A stretch of 64,000 nucleotides of DNA from Streptomyces aquilus (GCF_003955715.1 NZ_CP034463.1:6014001-6078000), one strand, 5' to 3'; shown: positions 41,823-50,480, counted from the stretch's first letter. Notes: generated from the letters alone by a model not told the origin. Translations and numbers: made by a program.

Positions 41823-41870
41823 CTTTCGGTGGTCTTCGGTGGTCTTCGGTGGTCTTCCTGTGGTCTTCCT
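41823..41870. repeat. 10-bp phased repeats upstream of the SDR gene
   Basis: GGTCTTCGGT repeats in tandem at 41831 and 41841, with partial copies before and after (to 41870). The period is one helical turn. It lies 75-120 bp upstream of the SDR start in an otherwise empty intergenic region. Confidence 0.7.
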
Positions 41871-41978
41871 CAGGATAGGCGGGGGCCCGCGATCTCCTCC
41901 GGGCGGTCCGTATCGCGGGCCTGGTGAGACGATGAGGGGGGTGATCCCCTGGAGTCCGCTGGAAGACGGAGGTGGATC

Positions 41979-42413
41979 ATGGGAGAAGCGCGTGAGGTCA
42001 TGGACCGGTTCACCGACGCGGTGACCACGCACCCGGACCTGAAGGTCCTCGCCGAGCTGTATGCGGAGGACGCCGTCGCCTACACCCCCGACGAGGGGGA
42101 GATCCACGGGCGCGACAACATCGTGGAGTACTGGCGGCAGATGACGGAGTCGGTCCCCGACGGCAGGTTCGAGACGCTGCATTCCTACGAGATCGGCGAC
42201 ACCGCCATCGACGAGGGCGTCTACCGCGGGCACAACACCGGCCCGCTGCATCTGCCGGACGGCGGCACCCTGCCCGCCACGGGCAAGGAGGTCGGCATCC
42301 GCGGGGTGGACCTCGCCACCGTGAAGGACGGCCGGATCACGGAGTACCGGCTCTACTTCGACGAGATGGAGTTCCTGGGACAGCTGGGGCTGCTGCCCGA
42401 CGACACGCCCTGA
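41979..42413 (+). CDS. SnoaL-like polyketide cyclase/ester cyclase family protein
   Basis: The 144-residue protein has the cone-shaped SnoaL/NTF2 fold signature: VMDRFTDAVTTHPDLKVLAELYAEDAVAY, HGRDNIVEYWRQM, and RGVDLATVKDGRITEYRLYFDEMEFLGQLGL. Members range from cyclases to small binding proteins. It stands alone here, with no polyketide genes nearby. A GGAGG ribosome site precedes the ATG. It ends only 13 nt from the convergent ynfA-like gene. Confidence 0.88.
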   Translation: MGEAREVMDRFTDAVTTHPDLKVLAELYAEDAVAYTPDEGEIHGRDNIVEYWRQMTESVPDGRFETLHSYEIGDTAIDEGVYRGHNTGPLHLPDGGTLPATGKEVGIRGVDLATVKDGRITEYRLYFDEMEFLGQLGLLPDDTP

Positions 42414-42426
42414 CGACCGGGAAGGC

Positions 42427-42762
42427 TCACTGCCCTCGGGGCGCGTACATGATGACCGCCATGCCCGCGAGGCAGATCAGCGCGCCCGTGACGTCCCAGC
42501 GGTCGGGACGGTAGCCGTCCGCGGCCATGCCCCACAGGATCGAACCGGCGACGAAGACACCGCCGTACGCGGCGAGGATCCGGCCGAAGTGGGCGTCCGG
42601 CTGGAGCGTGGCGACGAAGCCGTAGGCGCCGAGGGCGAGGACGCCGCCGCCGATCCAGAGCCAGCCGCGGTGCTCGCGCACGCCCTGCCACACCAGCCAG
42701 GCGCCGCCGATCTCGAACAGGGCGGCGACGACGAAGAGGACGGCGGAGCGCAGGACGTGCAT
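42427..42762 (-). CDS. YnfA/UPF0060 family membrane protein
   Basis: The 111-residue protein has four membrane helices of the YnfA family, related to small multidrug resistance transporters. Typical marks are [65 protein letters not shown] and [14 protein letters not shown]. Family members are thought to export small compounds, but the substrate is not known. It converges with the SnoaL-like gene. Confidence 0.92.
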   Translation of the reverse strand: MHVLRSAVLFVVAALFEIGGAWLVWQGVREHRGWLWIGGGVLALGAYGFVATLQPDAHFGRILAAYGGVFVAGSILWGMAADGYRPDRWDVTGALICLAGMAVIMYAPRGQ

Positions 42763-42871
42763 GCCGGAAGGGTGGCACACCGGCTTCACCTGATGGACGG
42801 CGCCTGTCCGCCGCTCCGCGTGGGATACATCCGTACGACCACGGTGGAGTCTCCTCTGAGGAGTGGGCGGT

Positions 42872-43378
42872 ATGCGGGTTCGGGTGCTGGGTGCGTGCGT
42901 GGCGGTCGGGGCGGCGGCGGTCTGCGGGGTGGCTCCGGTCGCGGAGGCCGCGGAGCCCGCGGACGGGCCTTACGGCAGGTGGGGCGTTCACGCCCCCGAG
43001 GCCGATCTCGCCTATCACGGGGCCGCGAGCATGGCGGCCGGCTGGGTCGACGTACGGTTCACACCGCGCAACCACGGGCCCTCGGCGGTCCCGGACGCGA
43101 CGGTACGGCTGCGCTGGTCGGAGCCGCTCGTCAACCGGCAGGCGCTGCCGGACGGGTGTGCGCGGTCGGGCGCGCGGGTGGTGCTGTGCCGGGTGGGGGC
43201 GCTGGACGCGGACGGGCTGGGGGAGCAGGTCGACCTGCGGGTGCGGTTGCGGGGGGAGCCGTCGGAGGTGCTGCTGGAGATGGACACGGTGTGGAGCGGC
43301 GGGGTGGTGGACCGGAACCGGGCGAACGACCGGCAGCGGGTGCTGGTGCTGGACACCGGCGACTCGTACTACTTCTGA
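42872..43378 (+). CDS. Secreted protein of unknown function (DUF11-like)
   Basis: The 168-residue protein starts with a signal peptide ([20 protein letters not shown], cleavage near AEA-AE). The mature part is a single all-beta domain resembling CARDB/DUF11-type modules: [69 protein letters not shown]. Two cysteines (CARSG, LCRVG) may pair. GAGGAG precedes the ATG. No enzymatic motif is seen. Confidence 0.8.
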   Translation: MRVRVLGACVAVGAAAVCGVAPVAEAAEPADGPYGRWGVHAPEADLAYHGAASMAAGWVDVRFTPRNHGPSAVPDATVRLRWSEPLVNRQALPDGCARSGARVVLCRVGALDADGLGEQVDLRVRLRGEPSEVLLEMDTVWSGGVVDRNRANDRQRVLVLDTGDSYYF

Positions 43379-43379
43379 C

Positions 43380-43429
43380 ACCGGGCGCCCGGCGACGGCC
43401 GCCCCGCGCGCGGGACGCCGGGCGCCGGT
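43380..43429 (+). terminator. Hairpin terminator after the secreted protein gene
   Basis: ACCGGGCGCCCGGCG and CGCCGGGCGCCGGT can pair over 14 bp with one bulged G around a GC-rich 21-nt loop. It starts right after the stop codon and lies before the MarR gene promoter. Confidence 0.65.
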
Positions 43430-43481
43430 TCTGTGCGTCGTACGATTGCTGCACGGCGCAGATGATGGAGGTGCGGGCGGT

Positions 43482-43967
43482 ATGGGCGAAGCGGCTCGGG
43501 AGCCGGAGCGGGAGCGGGTGCTCGACGAGTTGTCGGCCGTCTCCCGTCGGTACATGGCCTCGTACGCCCTCTTCAACCAGGCCGTCGCCGACCATCTCGG
43601 CCTGCACCCCACCGACTTGCAGTGTCTGAACCTGCTCACCCTGGAGGGCGGTCCGGTGACGACGGGACGGATCGCCGAGCTGACGGGGCTGACCACCGGG
43701 TCCGCGACGCGGCTCGTGGACCGGCTGGAGCGGGCCGGGTACGTGGTGCGGGAGCGGGACGTGGTCGACCGGCGGCGGGTGCTGGTGACCACCGTGCCGG
43801 AGAAGATCGTCGAGTTCGGGCGGGTGTGGGACCGGCTGGGGGGCGGTTGGGTCGCGCTCTTCGACGACCTCGATGCCGGGGAACTCGCGCTGATCGTCGA
43901 CCACATGAAGCGGACGACGGAGTTCAGTGCGGCGCAGGTCGCCCGGCTTCGGGCCGGGGACTTCTAG
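43482..43967 (+). CDS. MarR-family transcriptional regulator
   Basis: The 161-residue protein has the MarR winged helix: YMASYALFNQAVADHLGLHPTDLQ, LLTLEGGPVTTGRIAELTGLTTGSATRLVDRLERAGYVVRERDVVDRRRVLV. These regulators repress genes for drug efflux or stress responses and release DNA on ligand binding. A 'ggaggtgcgggcgg' ribosome site precedes the ATG. It ends 7 nt from the convergent HxlR gene. Its target is unknown. Confidence 0.92.
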   Translation: MGEAAREPERERVLDELSAVSRRYMASYALFNQAVADHLGLHPTDLQCLNLLTLEGGPVTTGRIAELTGLTTGSATRLVDRLERAGYVVRERDVVDRRRVLVTTVPEKIVEFGRVWDRLGGGWVALFDDLDAGELALIVDHMKRTTEFSAAQVARLRAGDF

Positions 43968-43974
43968 GCCGGTC

Positions 43975-44385
43975 CTAGGCGACCTGCTCGTCCTGGGTGT
44001 CGTAGCGCTCGCGGGCCTCGTGGACCTCGTCGATGTGGGTCTCCGCCCAGTCCTTCACGGCCGTCAGGAGCAGGGCCAGGCTGTGGCCGAGCGGGGTGAG
44101 TTCGTAGTCGACGCGGACCGGGACGGACGGGGTGACCGTGCGGGCCAGGATGCCGTCGCGTTCCAGTGAACGCAGGGTCTGCGTGAGCATCTTGGGGCTC
44201 ACTCCGGCGAGCTTGCGGCCGAGGTCGCTGTAGCGCATGGTGCCGCCGGCGAGGGCGGAGACGACCAGGCTGACCCACTTGTCGCTGAGGCGGTCCAGGA
44301 GCTGGTTGGTGGGGCAGCCCTTGATGAACGCGTCGTACTCGATGCGGGCCTGCTCGCGTCGCTGGGCCGCCGTCATGGTCGCCAT
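43975..44385 (-). CDS. HxlR-family transcriptional regulator
   Basis: The 136-residue protein has the HxlR winged helix: GCPTNQLLDRLSDKWVSLVVSALAGG, MRYSDLGRKLAGVSPKMLTQTLRSLERDGILAR, then VDYELTPLGHSLALLL. The N-terminal cysteine in KGCPTNQ is a usual sensor residue in such proteins. It faces the quinone-oxidoreductase-like gene in divergent orientation, and a clear dyad lies between them, so it probably controls that gene and itself. Confidence 0.93.
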   Translation of the reverse strand: MATMTAAQRREQARIEYDAFIKGCPTNQLLDRLSDKWVSLVVSALAGGTMRYSDLGRKLAGVSPKMLTQTLRSLERDGILARTVTPSVPVRVDYELTPLGHSLALLLTAVKDWAETHIDEVHEARERYDTQDEQVA

Positions 44386-44416
44386 GGCTCACCTCTGGGG
44401 GACATACGCACTCTCA

Positions 44417-44430
44417 GGTAACTACTTACC
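44417..44430. promoter_or_regulatory. HxlR operator candidate
   Basis: GGTAA-CTAC-TTACC is a 14-bp dyad between the divergent HxlR and oxidoreductase genes. HxlR-family operators commonly contain GTAAC/TTAC-type arms. It lies 32 bp before the regulator start codon. Confidence 0.6.
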
Positions 44431-44531
44431 AGGAGATAGTAGCTCTTCCTAGGGTTGCCGGTAGCGGGAACGCGGTCGCCGAGGTCTTCGGGGGCCGTCA
44501 ACAGCCGGTTTACTCAAGGGAGTTGGCAGTC

Positions 44532-45425
44532 ATGCGTGCTGCGGTCGTGAACACTTTCGGTGGGCCCGAGGTCGTCGAGGTCGTGGAGGCGGAGGTGCCC
44601 GAGCCGGGCGCCCGCGAGGTGCGGATCAAGGTGGCGGCGGCCACGGTGAACCCCGTCGACGCCGGCGTACGGCAGGGCGTCTTCGGGGGTGCGGGGAAGC
44701 GGATCGGGCTGGGCTGGGATGTCGCCGGGACCGTGGACGCGGTGGGGGTGGCCAGTGCCTGGAGTGTGGGGGACGAGGTGGTCGCCCTCGACTACGGGAT
44801 GGTGAAGCCGCTCGGGACCCATGCGGAGTACGTCGTCGTGCCCACGGACGCGGTGGCGCTCGCGCCTCGGACGGTGGACGTGGTGGAGGCGGCGACCTTG
44901 CCGTTGAACGGGCTGACGGCCGCGCAGGCGCTGGATCTGCTGGCGCTCTCGGAGGGGTCTTCGTTGCTGGTGACCGGCGCTGCGGGGGCGGTTGGGGGGT
45001 TCGCCGTGCAGCTCGCTGCTCAGCGGGGGGTTGTGGTGACCGGGCTGGCCCGGGCCGGGGACGAGGAGCTGGTGCGGTCGCTGGGGGCGGCCGAATTTGT
45101 GGTGGAGGGGCGGGCGGGGGCGTTTGATGCGGTGCTGGATGCGGCCGTTCTCGGGGCGCCGGCGCTTGAGTGGGTGCGGGATGGTGGGGCGTATGTGGGG
45201 GTGATTCCGCAGGCCGCTCCTGAGGGGGTTCGGGGGGTTCGGGCTACGGCTGTCGAGGTTCAGGCCGATGGAGGGCGGCTTGCGGAACTGGCCGGGCTGG
45301 TGGATTCCGGGGTGCTGAGCCTGCGGGTTGCCGAGACCTTCTCGCTGGAGGACGCGCCGAAGGGGCATGCGGTGCTGGCGAGGGGTGGGGTTCGGGGGCG
45401 GGTCGTGCTGGTGCCGGGTGCCTAG
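44532..45425 (+). CDS. NADP-dependent oxidoreductase (quinone oxidoreductase-like, zinc-less MDR)
   Basis: The 297-residue enzyme belongs to the medium-chain dehydrogenase/reductase superfamily, zeta-crystallin type. AATVNPVDAGVRQGVFGG is the substrate region, GWDVAGTVDAVG follows, and the nucleotide fold starts LLVTGAAGAVGGFAVQLAAQRG. No structural zinc cysteines are present. Such enzymes reduce quinones or enones with NADPH. 'aaggga' precedes the ATG. Divergent from and probably repressed by the HxlR protein. Confidence 0.9.
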   Translation: MRAAVVNTFGGPEVVEVVEAEVPEPGAREVRIKVAAATVNPVDAGVRQGVFGGAGKRIGLGWDVAGTVDAVGVASAWSVGDEVVALDYGMVKPLGTHAEYVVVPTDAVALAPRTVDVVEAATLPLNGLTAAQALDLLALSEGSSLLVTGAAGAVGGFAVQLAAQRGVVVTGLARAGDEELVRSLGAAEFVVEGRAGAFDAVLDAAVLGAPALEWVRDGGAYVGVIPQAAPEGVRGVRATAVEVQADGGRLAELAGLVDSGVLSLRVAETFSLEDAPKGHAVLARGGVRGRVVLVPGA

Positions 45426-45440
45426 GAGCTCGGGGTGGTT

Positions 45441-45520
45441 GGTTGTGTGGCGGGTGCGGGTGGATTGTGGCTGGTCGCGCCCGCGCGGCGGAGCCGCACA
45501 TCGACACAGCCCCGCGCCCC
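45441..45520 (-). repeat. 80-bp dispersed element, copy B
   Basis: This copy aligns over its whole length with 11450-11529, including gcggcggagccgca and tcgacacagccccgcgcccc. On the minus strand it starts 9 nt after the MFS exporter stop codon, the same offset and orientation as copy A. It also lies between convergent genes. Confidence 0.85.
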
Positions 45521-45529
45521 TCAGGGGCG

Positions 45530-46954
45530 TCAGTGGAGCCCTTCTTCCTGGGGCTTGCTCGGCAATAGGGCTGCCAGAGGCAGGCATGTCGCCAACCCCG
45601 CTGCCACCACCAACAAGCTCATCGTGCCGTCGCTGTGGAAGTACACCGTCGTCACCGCCGCCGCCCCCAGCGCGTTCGCCAGTTGTTGGACCGCGTTCAG
45701 GGAACCGCTCGCGCTTCCCGCCTCGGACGGGGCGATGTCGCCGATCGTGAGGTCGTAGATCGTGCCGAAGCAGGTGCCCATGCCCACGCCGAGGATCACG
45801 AGGGGTGGGGTCAGGGACCAACTGGTGGTGTGGGTCCCCGAGTTGTGGATGACGAGGGTCAGCCAGACGCAGCCTGCCAGGAGGATCAGCAGGCCGGTTA
45901 CGGCGAGGCGGCGGCCGTAGGTGTGGAGCAGGCCGTGGCAGGCGATCGAGGCGATCACTATGCCGAGGGTCAGCGGGATCAGGCCCAGCGCGGTGTCGGC
46001 GGGGGTGCGGCCGAGGTCCCGCTGGAGGAAGAGGGAGATGACGTAGAGGAGGCCCGACGTCGCGGCGAAGGCGGCGACGCCGAGGGCGAGGCCCGCCGCG
46101 AAGCCGCGGTTGCGCAGGAGAGACGGCTCGATGAGCGGGTGGGCCGCGGTGCGCTGGCGGTGGCAGAAGGCGGCGAACGCGACGAGGCCGAGGAGCAGAA
46201 GGGTCAGGGGGCGGGCGGTCCAGGCTCCCCCGGAGGAGGTACCCCCACCCGAGCCGTCGATCAGGCCGCCCAGGACGCCGAGCATCGCGCCGGCGAGGAG
46301 GGCGGAGCCGGGGACGTCGACGGAGACGGCGCTGTCGCCGGTGTCCCGGGGGAGCAGGCGGGCGGCGGCGAGCAGGGCGGCGCCGCCCAGGAGCAGGTTG
46401 ATCAGGAACATGGGGCGCCAGCCGAGGCCCGCGATGTCGGCGTCGATGAGGAAGCCGGCCAGGACCGGGCCGCCGACGGCGGAGAGTCCCATCGCGGGGC
46501 CGAACAGGGCGAAGGCCCTGCCGATCTGGTCGCGGGGCCAGGTGGCGCCGAGGATGCCGAAGCCCTGCGGGATGACGAGGGCCCCGAAGGCGCCCTGGAG
46601 CAGGCGGGCGGCCACCAGGGTGGCCGGCGTGGGGGCGAGGCCGCAGGCCAGGGAGGCGGCGATGAAACCGGCGAGGCCGATCAGGAACAGCTTGCGGCGG
46701 CCGTACCTGTCGCCCAGGCGTCCGCCGGGGACGAGTAGCACGCCGAGGGCGAGTGCGTAGGCGGCGCCCAGCCACTGGACCAGGGCCGGGCCGCCGCCGA
46801 GGTCGGCGGTGATGGTCGGGGCGGCGATGTTGGTGATGGTCGCGTCGAGGAGGTCGAGGATGTCGGCCGCGAGGATCACGGCCAGGATCGCCCAGCGGGT
46901 GCGGGCGGGGAGGTCGTCCCGCTTGGTGTTTGCGTTGTGCAGTGTCTGTGTCAC
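45530..46954 (-). CDS. MFS transporter, DHA2 (EmrB/QacA-like) drug exporter
   Basis: The 474-residue protein has about 14 membrane helices as in DHA2 exporters. The start is TRWAILAVILAADILDLLDATI with the typical D in helix 1. The motif C-like GPAMGLSAVGGPVLAGFLID and the motif A-like GRLGDRYGRRKLFL are visible. The GTG at 46954 is preferred because an open extension upstream lacks membrane or signal features. It is probably a proton antiporter for hydrophobic compounds; its regulator may be a neighbour but this is not shown. Confidence 0.9.
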   Translation of the reverse strand: MTQTLHNANTKRDDLPARTRWAILAVILAADILDLLDATITNIAAPTITADLGGGPALVQWLGAAYALALGVLLVPGGRLGDRYGRRKLFLIGLAGFIAASLACGLAPTPATLVAARLLQGAFGALVIPQGFGILGATWPRDQIGRAFALFGPAMGLSAVGGPVLAGFLIDADIAGLGWRPMFLINLLLGGAALLAAARLLPRDTGDSAVSVDVPGSALLAGAMLGVLGGLIDGSGGGTSSGGAWTARPLTLLLLGLVAFAAFCHRQRTAAHPLIEPSLLRNRGFAAGLALGVAAFAATSGLLYVISLFLQRDLGRTPADTALGLIPLTLGIVIASIACHGLLHTYGRRLAVTGLLILLAGCVWLTLVIHNSGTHTTSWSLTPPLVILGVGMGTCFGTIYDLTIGDIAPSEAGSASGSLNAVQQLANALGAAAVTTVYFHSDGTMSLLVVAAGLATCLPLAALLPSKPQEEGLH

Positions 46955-47276
46955 GCAGCTAAATATGGGGGGCGGTCCGGTCGGTGTCAACCGGGATCCG
47001 CTCGACGGGGTGCTGGGGAGGCGTGGGGGGTCGGGCATATGCGTTGACGGATATTCGGTGAAGAATGAAATGCCGCGCCCGTTCGAATTCACGGGCCCTT
47101 CTTTTCCTTCACGAAATGCAATGCGCGCATTGGGGCGGCAAGGTCCGTTCTCACAGACCACCCCCAGGGGGAAATGAGGCAACGAAACGACCGATTAACT
47201 GACGTGTAGCGGAAGGGAATCGTCCCGGCAGTGCACTCCTGGTCTCCGTTGTTCACGCACAGCGTCAGGAGGGACC
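46955..47276. other. Intergenic region between the exporter and the copper cassette
   Basis: These 322 bp hold no convincing gene. The stretch 47035-47110 is clearly richer in A+T than its surroundings (for example atattcggtgaagaatgaaa). A perfect CCCCC-A-GGGGG dyad lies at 47161-47171. Promoters for both divergent genes should be here, but I could not place them. Confidence 0.5.
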
Positions 47277-47966
47277 ATGTCCTTCTTCGCCAGGGCATCC
47301 TGGCCAGGAGACCATCGGGACGAAATAGTCGCGGGCACGCTTGTCGCGGCCGTCGTCGTCATACTCGGATACGCCTCGGGTATCGGCGTGTCCACACCGC
47401 CGACCGTCGACACCGCGGCGCCGCCGGCCTCGGAAGCCCCCGCCCGCGAGCCCACTTCCCGCTCCGAGACCGGCCCGTCCGACGCTTCCGCCGGAAATGC
47501 CGGCGCCGGTTCGGCGGGCGGTTACTGGGCCGGGGAAAGCGGCGGGATTCCCGTGGCCGGTGTCCCGTCGGACGCGGGTGGCGGTGGGGGCGGGGGGCAC
47601 GATCACGGCACGGGTGGCACCGGTACTGGCACGGGTACGGGTACGGGGACCGGTGGGCCCGGATCGCCCTCTCCCGCGCCGACCCCGTCACCCAGCACCT
47701 CCGGCGGCTGCGAGGAGGGTGAAGTCCGGCTCGTGCAGCCGCTGTTGAACGGCGTGGTGACCCCGGTGACCGGCCTGCTCAACGGTCTGCTCGCCCCGGC
47801 TTCGGCAAGCCCGTCGCCCTCCCCTTCACCCTCGCTCTCGCCCTCGGCTTCATCGCTCTCGTCCTCCTCGCTCTCGTCCTCCTCGCTCTCGTCCTCCTCG
47901 GCGGCGGACGCGCCCTGCGTCGGTGTCGCGGCCTCGCCCTCGCTGCTGCCGGAGCTGCTCCCGTGA
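47277..47966 (+). CDS. Low-complexity membrane-anchored protein upstream of copC-copD
   Basis: The 229-residue protein has one N-terminal membrane segment (VAGTLVAAVVVILGYASGIG) and then mostly low complexity: Ala/Pro/Ser, Gly runs with HDHG, a GTGTGTGTG tract, and a Ser/Pro tail with LSSSSLSSSS repeats. Only the short CEEGEVRLVQPLLNGVVTPVTGLL segment near residue 150 looks like folded sequence. The stop overlaps the CopC-CopD start by GTGA, so it is part of the copper operon. No known family is recognised; a metal-binding or linker role is a guess. Confidence 0.7.
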   Translation: MSFFARASWPGDHRDEIVAGTLVAAVVVILGYASGIGVSTPPTVDTAAPPASEAPAREPTSRSETGPSDASAGNAGAGSAGGYWAGESGGIPVAGVPSDAGGGGGGGHDHGTGGTGTGTGTGTGTGGPGSPSPAPTPSPSTSGGCEEGEVRLVQPLLNGVVTPVTGLLNGLLAPASASPSPSPSPSLSPSASSLSSSSLSSSSLSSSSAADAPCVGVAASPSLLPELLP

Positions 47967-49294
47967 GCCGCCGCACCGCGTCCCTCCTCGGCGGTCTCCT
48001 GGCCGCCCTCGCGATGCTGCTCCTCGCCGCGCCGGCCGCCTCGGCCCATACGGAGCTGGAGTCGTCCACCCCGAAGGACGGCGCCCGGCTCACCCGCACT
48101 CCGGCCACCGTGGAGCTGGTCTTCAGTGAGCCCGTCGAACCGGGCGACGTCCGCATCGAGGTGGCGGGCAAGCGGCTCGCGGTGTCCCGGGGCGGGAGTG
48201 GCGGCGATGCCGTCCGGGTCACCGTCCCCAAGAGCACCGGCCAGGACCGACTCACTTTGGTTTGGCAGGTACTTGACATGGAGGACGGGCACTCCACCTC
48301 CGGCACGCTCTCCTTCCCGCTCACCGCGAAGGCCCCGGCCGACACCGCCCCGGCCGACACCGCCGCGCCGGCGGTACCGCAGCCGAACGGGACCGTGCAC
48401 ACGGCCTGGATCACCGCCCGCTGGGTCGGCTACCTCGCCCTCGCCCTCTACGTCGGCGGCCTGGCCTTCCTCGCGCTGCTGTGGCCGCAGGGCGCCACCG
48501 ACCGGCGTACCCGCCGCATCCTCACCCTCGCCTGGGCCGCGGGTCTCGCGGCGAGCCTGCTCACGCCGGGGTTGCAGAGCGCGTACGGGGCGATGGGCAC
48601 GTTCGCCGATGTGTTCCGACGCTCCACCTACGCGGACCTGTCGGCCACCGAGGTCGGTGTCGTCGCCGCCTGCCGGGTGCTGATGTGGGTGCTCGCGGCC
48701 GTCGTGCTGGCCGCCGTCCTCCAGGGCGGCGCCCGGGCCGCCCGCTCGCCCGGCTGGCGGGTCGGCGCCCTGGCGGTGGCGCTCGGACTGCTCCGTACGA
48801 CCGGCATGACCGGCCACAACGCCGAGGGGGACCACCCCGGTTGGGGCGCGGTGGCCGACCTGGTCCATCTGCTCGGTGTCTCGATCTGGCTCGGCGGGCT
48901 GACCCTGCTGCTGCTCGGGGTGCTGCCCCGGCGCCGGCCCGAGGAACTGTCGGCCGTGGTCCCGGGCTACTCCACCCTGGCCGGGCTCTCGGTCGCGGCG
49001 ATCGTGGCGGCCGGGGTGGTGCTCACCTGGCAGGTCGTCGGGTCGTTCGACGCCCTGGTCGACACCGGGTACGGGCGGCTGCTGCTGGTCAAGACGGCCG
49101 TACTGCTCCTGGTGTCGTCGTTCGCGCAGCTCAGCCGCGGCTGGGTGCGGACGCGGCTCGACATCGCCGTACTGCTGCGCGGCGACCGCGCCACCGTACG
49201 GCCCTTCGTCCACTCGGTCGCGGCCGAGACGGGGCTCGTCCTCGTCGTCCTCGCCGCGACGAGTCTGCTGGTCACGTCCGCTCCCGGCCGCTGA
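47963..49294 (+). CDS. CopC-CopD fusion, copper resistance/uptake protein
   Basis: The 443-residue protein has a signal peptide (ending AASA) and then a CopC domain. The mature N-terminus is H29 (HTELESSTPKDG), the usual Cu(II) ligand, and DMEDGHSTSG carries the second Asp/His pair. From about residue 145 a CopD domain with eight membrane helices follows (ARWVGYLALALYVGGLAFLALL; GMTGHNAEGDHPGWGAVADLVHLL; VSIWLGGLTLLLLGVL). Fusions of this type are common in actinobacteria (YcnJ-like) and move copper into or across the membrane. It overlaps the upstream gene by 4 nt. Confidence 0.93.
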   Translation: MSRRTASLLGGLLAALAMLLLAAPAASAHTELESSTPKDGARLTRTPATVELVFSEPVEPGDVRIEVAGKRLAVSRGGSGGDAVRVTVPKSTGQDRLTLVWQVLDMEDGHSTSGTLSFPLTAKAPADTAPADTAAPAVPQPNGTVHTAWITARWVGYLALALYVGGLAFLALLWPQGATDRRTRRILTLAWAAGLAASLLTPGLQSAYGAMGTFADVFRRSTYADLSATEVGVVAACRVLMWVLAAVVLAAVLQGGARAARSPGWRVGALAVALGLLRTTGMTGHNAEGDHPGWGAVADLVHLLGVSIWLGGLTLLLLGVLPRRRPEELSAVVPGYSTLAGLSVAAIVAAGVVLTWQVVGSFDALVDTGYGRLLLVKTAVLLLVSSFAQLSRGWVRTRLDIAVLLRGDRATVRPFVHSVAAETGLVLVVLAATSLLVTSAPGR

Positions 49295-49351
49295 CCGGCA
49301 CCTGTCCCACCCCTCCCCGCATCGGGGATCTCACAAGGGAGACGCACCACC

Positions 49352-50395
49352 ATGCACACAGAGGAAACCACCGCACCCGCGTCGCACCAGCGGCGGTCCC
49401 GGGTGGGCAACCGCGTGCTGCTGGCCACCGGTCTGGGCGCGGGCCTCGCGGCCGTCGCCGGGCTCGGCCTGTTGCAGGCGTCCGCCGGGGCCGCGGCCCC
49501 GCAGCAGGCGGCACCCGCCGCGGCGGCCGAACCGATGGCGGACATGGACCACTCGGCCGGCGAGGCCGCCGCGGCCGACCACACCATCGAGATCAAGGAC
49601 TACAAGTACGCCCAGCCGAAGCTGACCGTGAAGGTCGGCGACACCGTGAAGTGGGTCAACGAGGACACCGCTCCGCACACGGTCACCACCACCAGTGGCC
49701 CGGCCAAGTTCGACTCCGGGAACCTGCAGAAGGGCGACAGCTGGTCGTACACCTTCACCAAGGCCGGTACCTACGACTACTACTGCGCGGTCCACCCGGA
49801 CATGACGGCCTCGATCACCGTGGTCGCCGACGACGACTCGGGCTCCTCCGGCGGGTCGACCGGCGGGGCGACGGGCGGCAGCACGGGCGGTTCGACGGGC
49901 GGCAGCTCGGGGGGTTCGACCGGCGGGTCGACGGGTGGCGGCACGGGTGGCTCCACCGGGGGGTCGACCGGCGGTTCCACCGGTGGTTCCACCGGGGGTT
50001 CGAGCAGCGGGGGCAGCGGCGGGGGTGACGGTGGCGACGAGCAGTGCGTCAGCGTCCAGCAGGTGCTGCTGCCGATCCTGCGGCACATCAACTCGGCGCA
50101 CCTGGAGGAGTCCCCGGGGCAGCAGGTGAAGGACGCGCTCGAACTGGACAGCTACATCAAGATGCACACCGTCTGGCTGGAGTCGATCCTCACGCCCGCG
50201 GTGAACGGCGTCGGCAGTGTCTCGGACGACACCCTGAGCGTGCTGTTGCAGCACATCAACTCGGCGCACCTGGAGGAGTCGCTGGGGCAGCAGGTCGCGG
50301 ACCTGCTCAACGTGGACTCCTACGTCAAGATGCACACCGTCTGGGCCGAGCATCTGCTCGCGCCGACCGAGGACTACGTCACCAACTCCTGCTGA
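49352..50395 (+). CDS. Exported cupredoxin with Gly-Ser-Thr linker and duplicated C-terminal module
   Basis: The 347-residue protein starts with a basic region and one hydrophobic segment (GLGAGLAAVAGLGLLQASAG). A cupredoxin domain follows with the blue-copper ligands H109 (TAPHT), C145, H148 and M151 (YCAVHPDM), as in amicyanin. Residues about 163-225 are GGST repeats. The C-terminus has two copies of a 45-residue module: HINSAHLEES and DSYIKMHTVWLESIL near 240-281, then again near 299-337. C232 and C347 could close a loop. I do not recognise the module. Confidence 0.85.
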   Translation: MHTEETTAPASHQRRSRVGNRVLLATGLGAGLAAVAGLGLLQASAGAAAPQQAAPAAAAEPMADMDHSAGEAAAADHTIEIKDYKYAQPKLTVKVGDTVKWVNEDTAPHTVTTTSGPAKFDSGNLQKGDSWSYTFTKAGTYDYYCAVHPDMTASITVVADDDSGSSGGSTGGATGGSTGGSTGGSSGGSTGGSTGGGTGGSTGGSTGGSTGGSTGGSSSGGSGGGDGGDEQCVSVQQVLLPILRHINSAHLEESPGQQVKDALELDSYIKMHTVWLESILTPAVNGVGSVSDDTLSVLLQHINSAHLEESLGQQVADLLNVDSYVKMHTVWAEHLLAPTEDYVTNSC

Positions 50396-50480
50396 CGTCC
50401 CCACGGCAGGACGCGACGGGCCGGCCGAGTCGCAGTCGGCCGGCCCGCCGCTCTCCTGATTCTTCCCACGAGGTGCCGAG

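Noticed and set aside
46955..47182. N-terminal extension of the DHA2 exporter by 76 residues.
   Set aside because: It shows no signal or membrane pattern, and the normal exporter start is the GTG at 46954.
47066..47200. Short plus-strand open frame in the AT-richer gap before the copper cassette.
   Set aside because: About 45 codons with no ribosome site, no fold pattern, and residues typical of random sequence.
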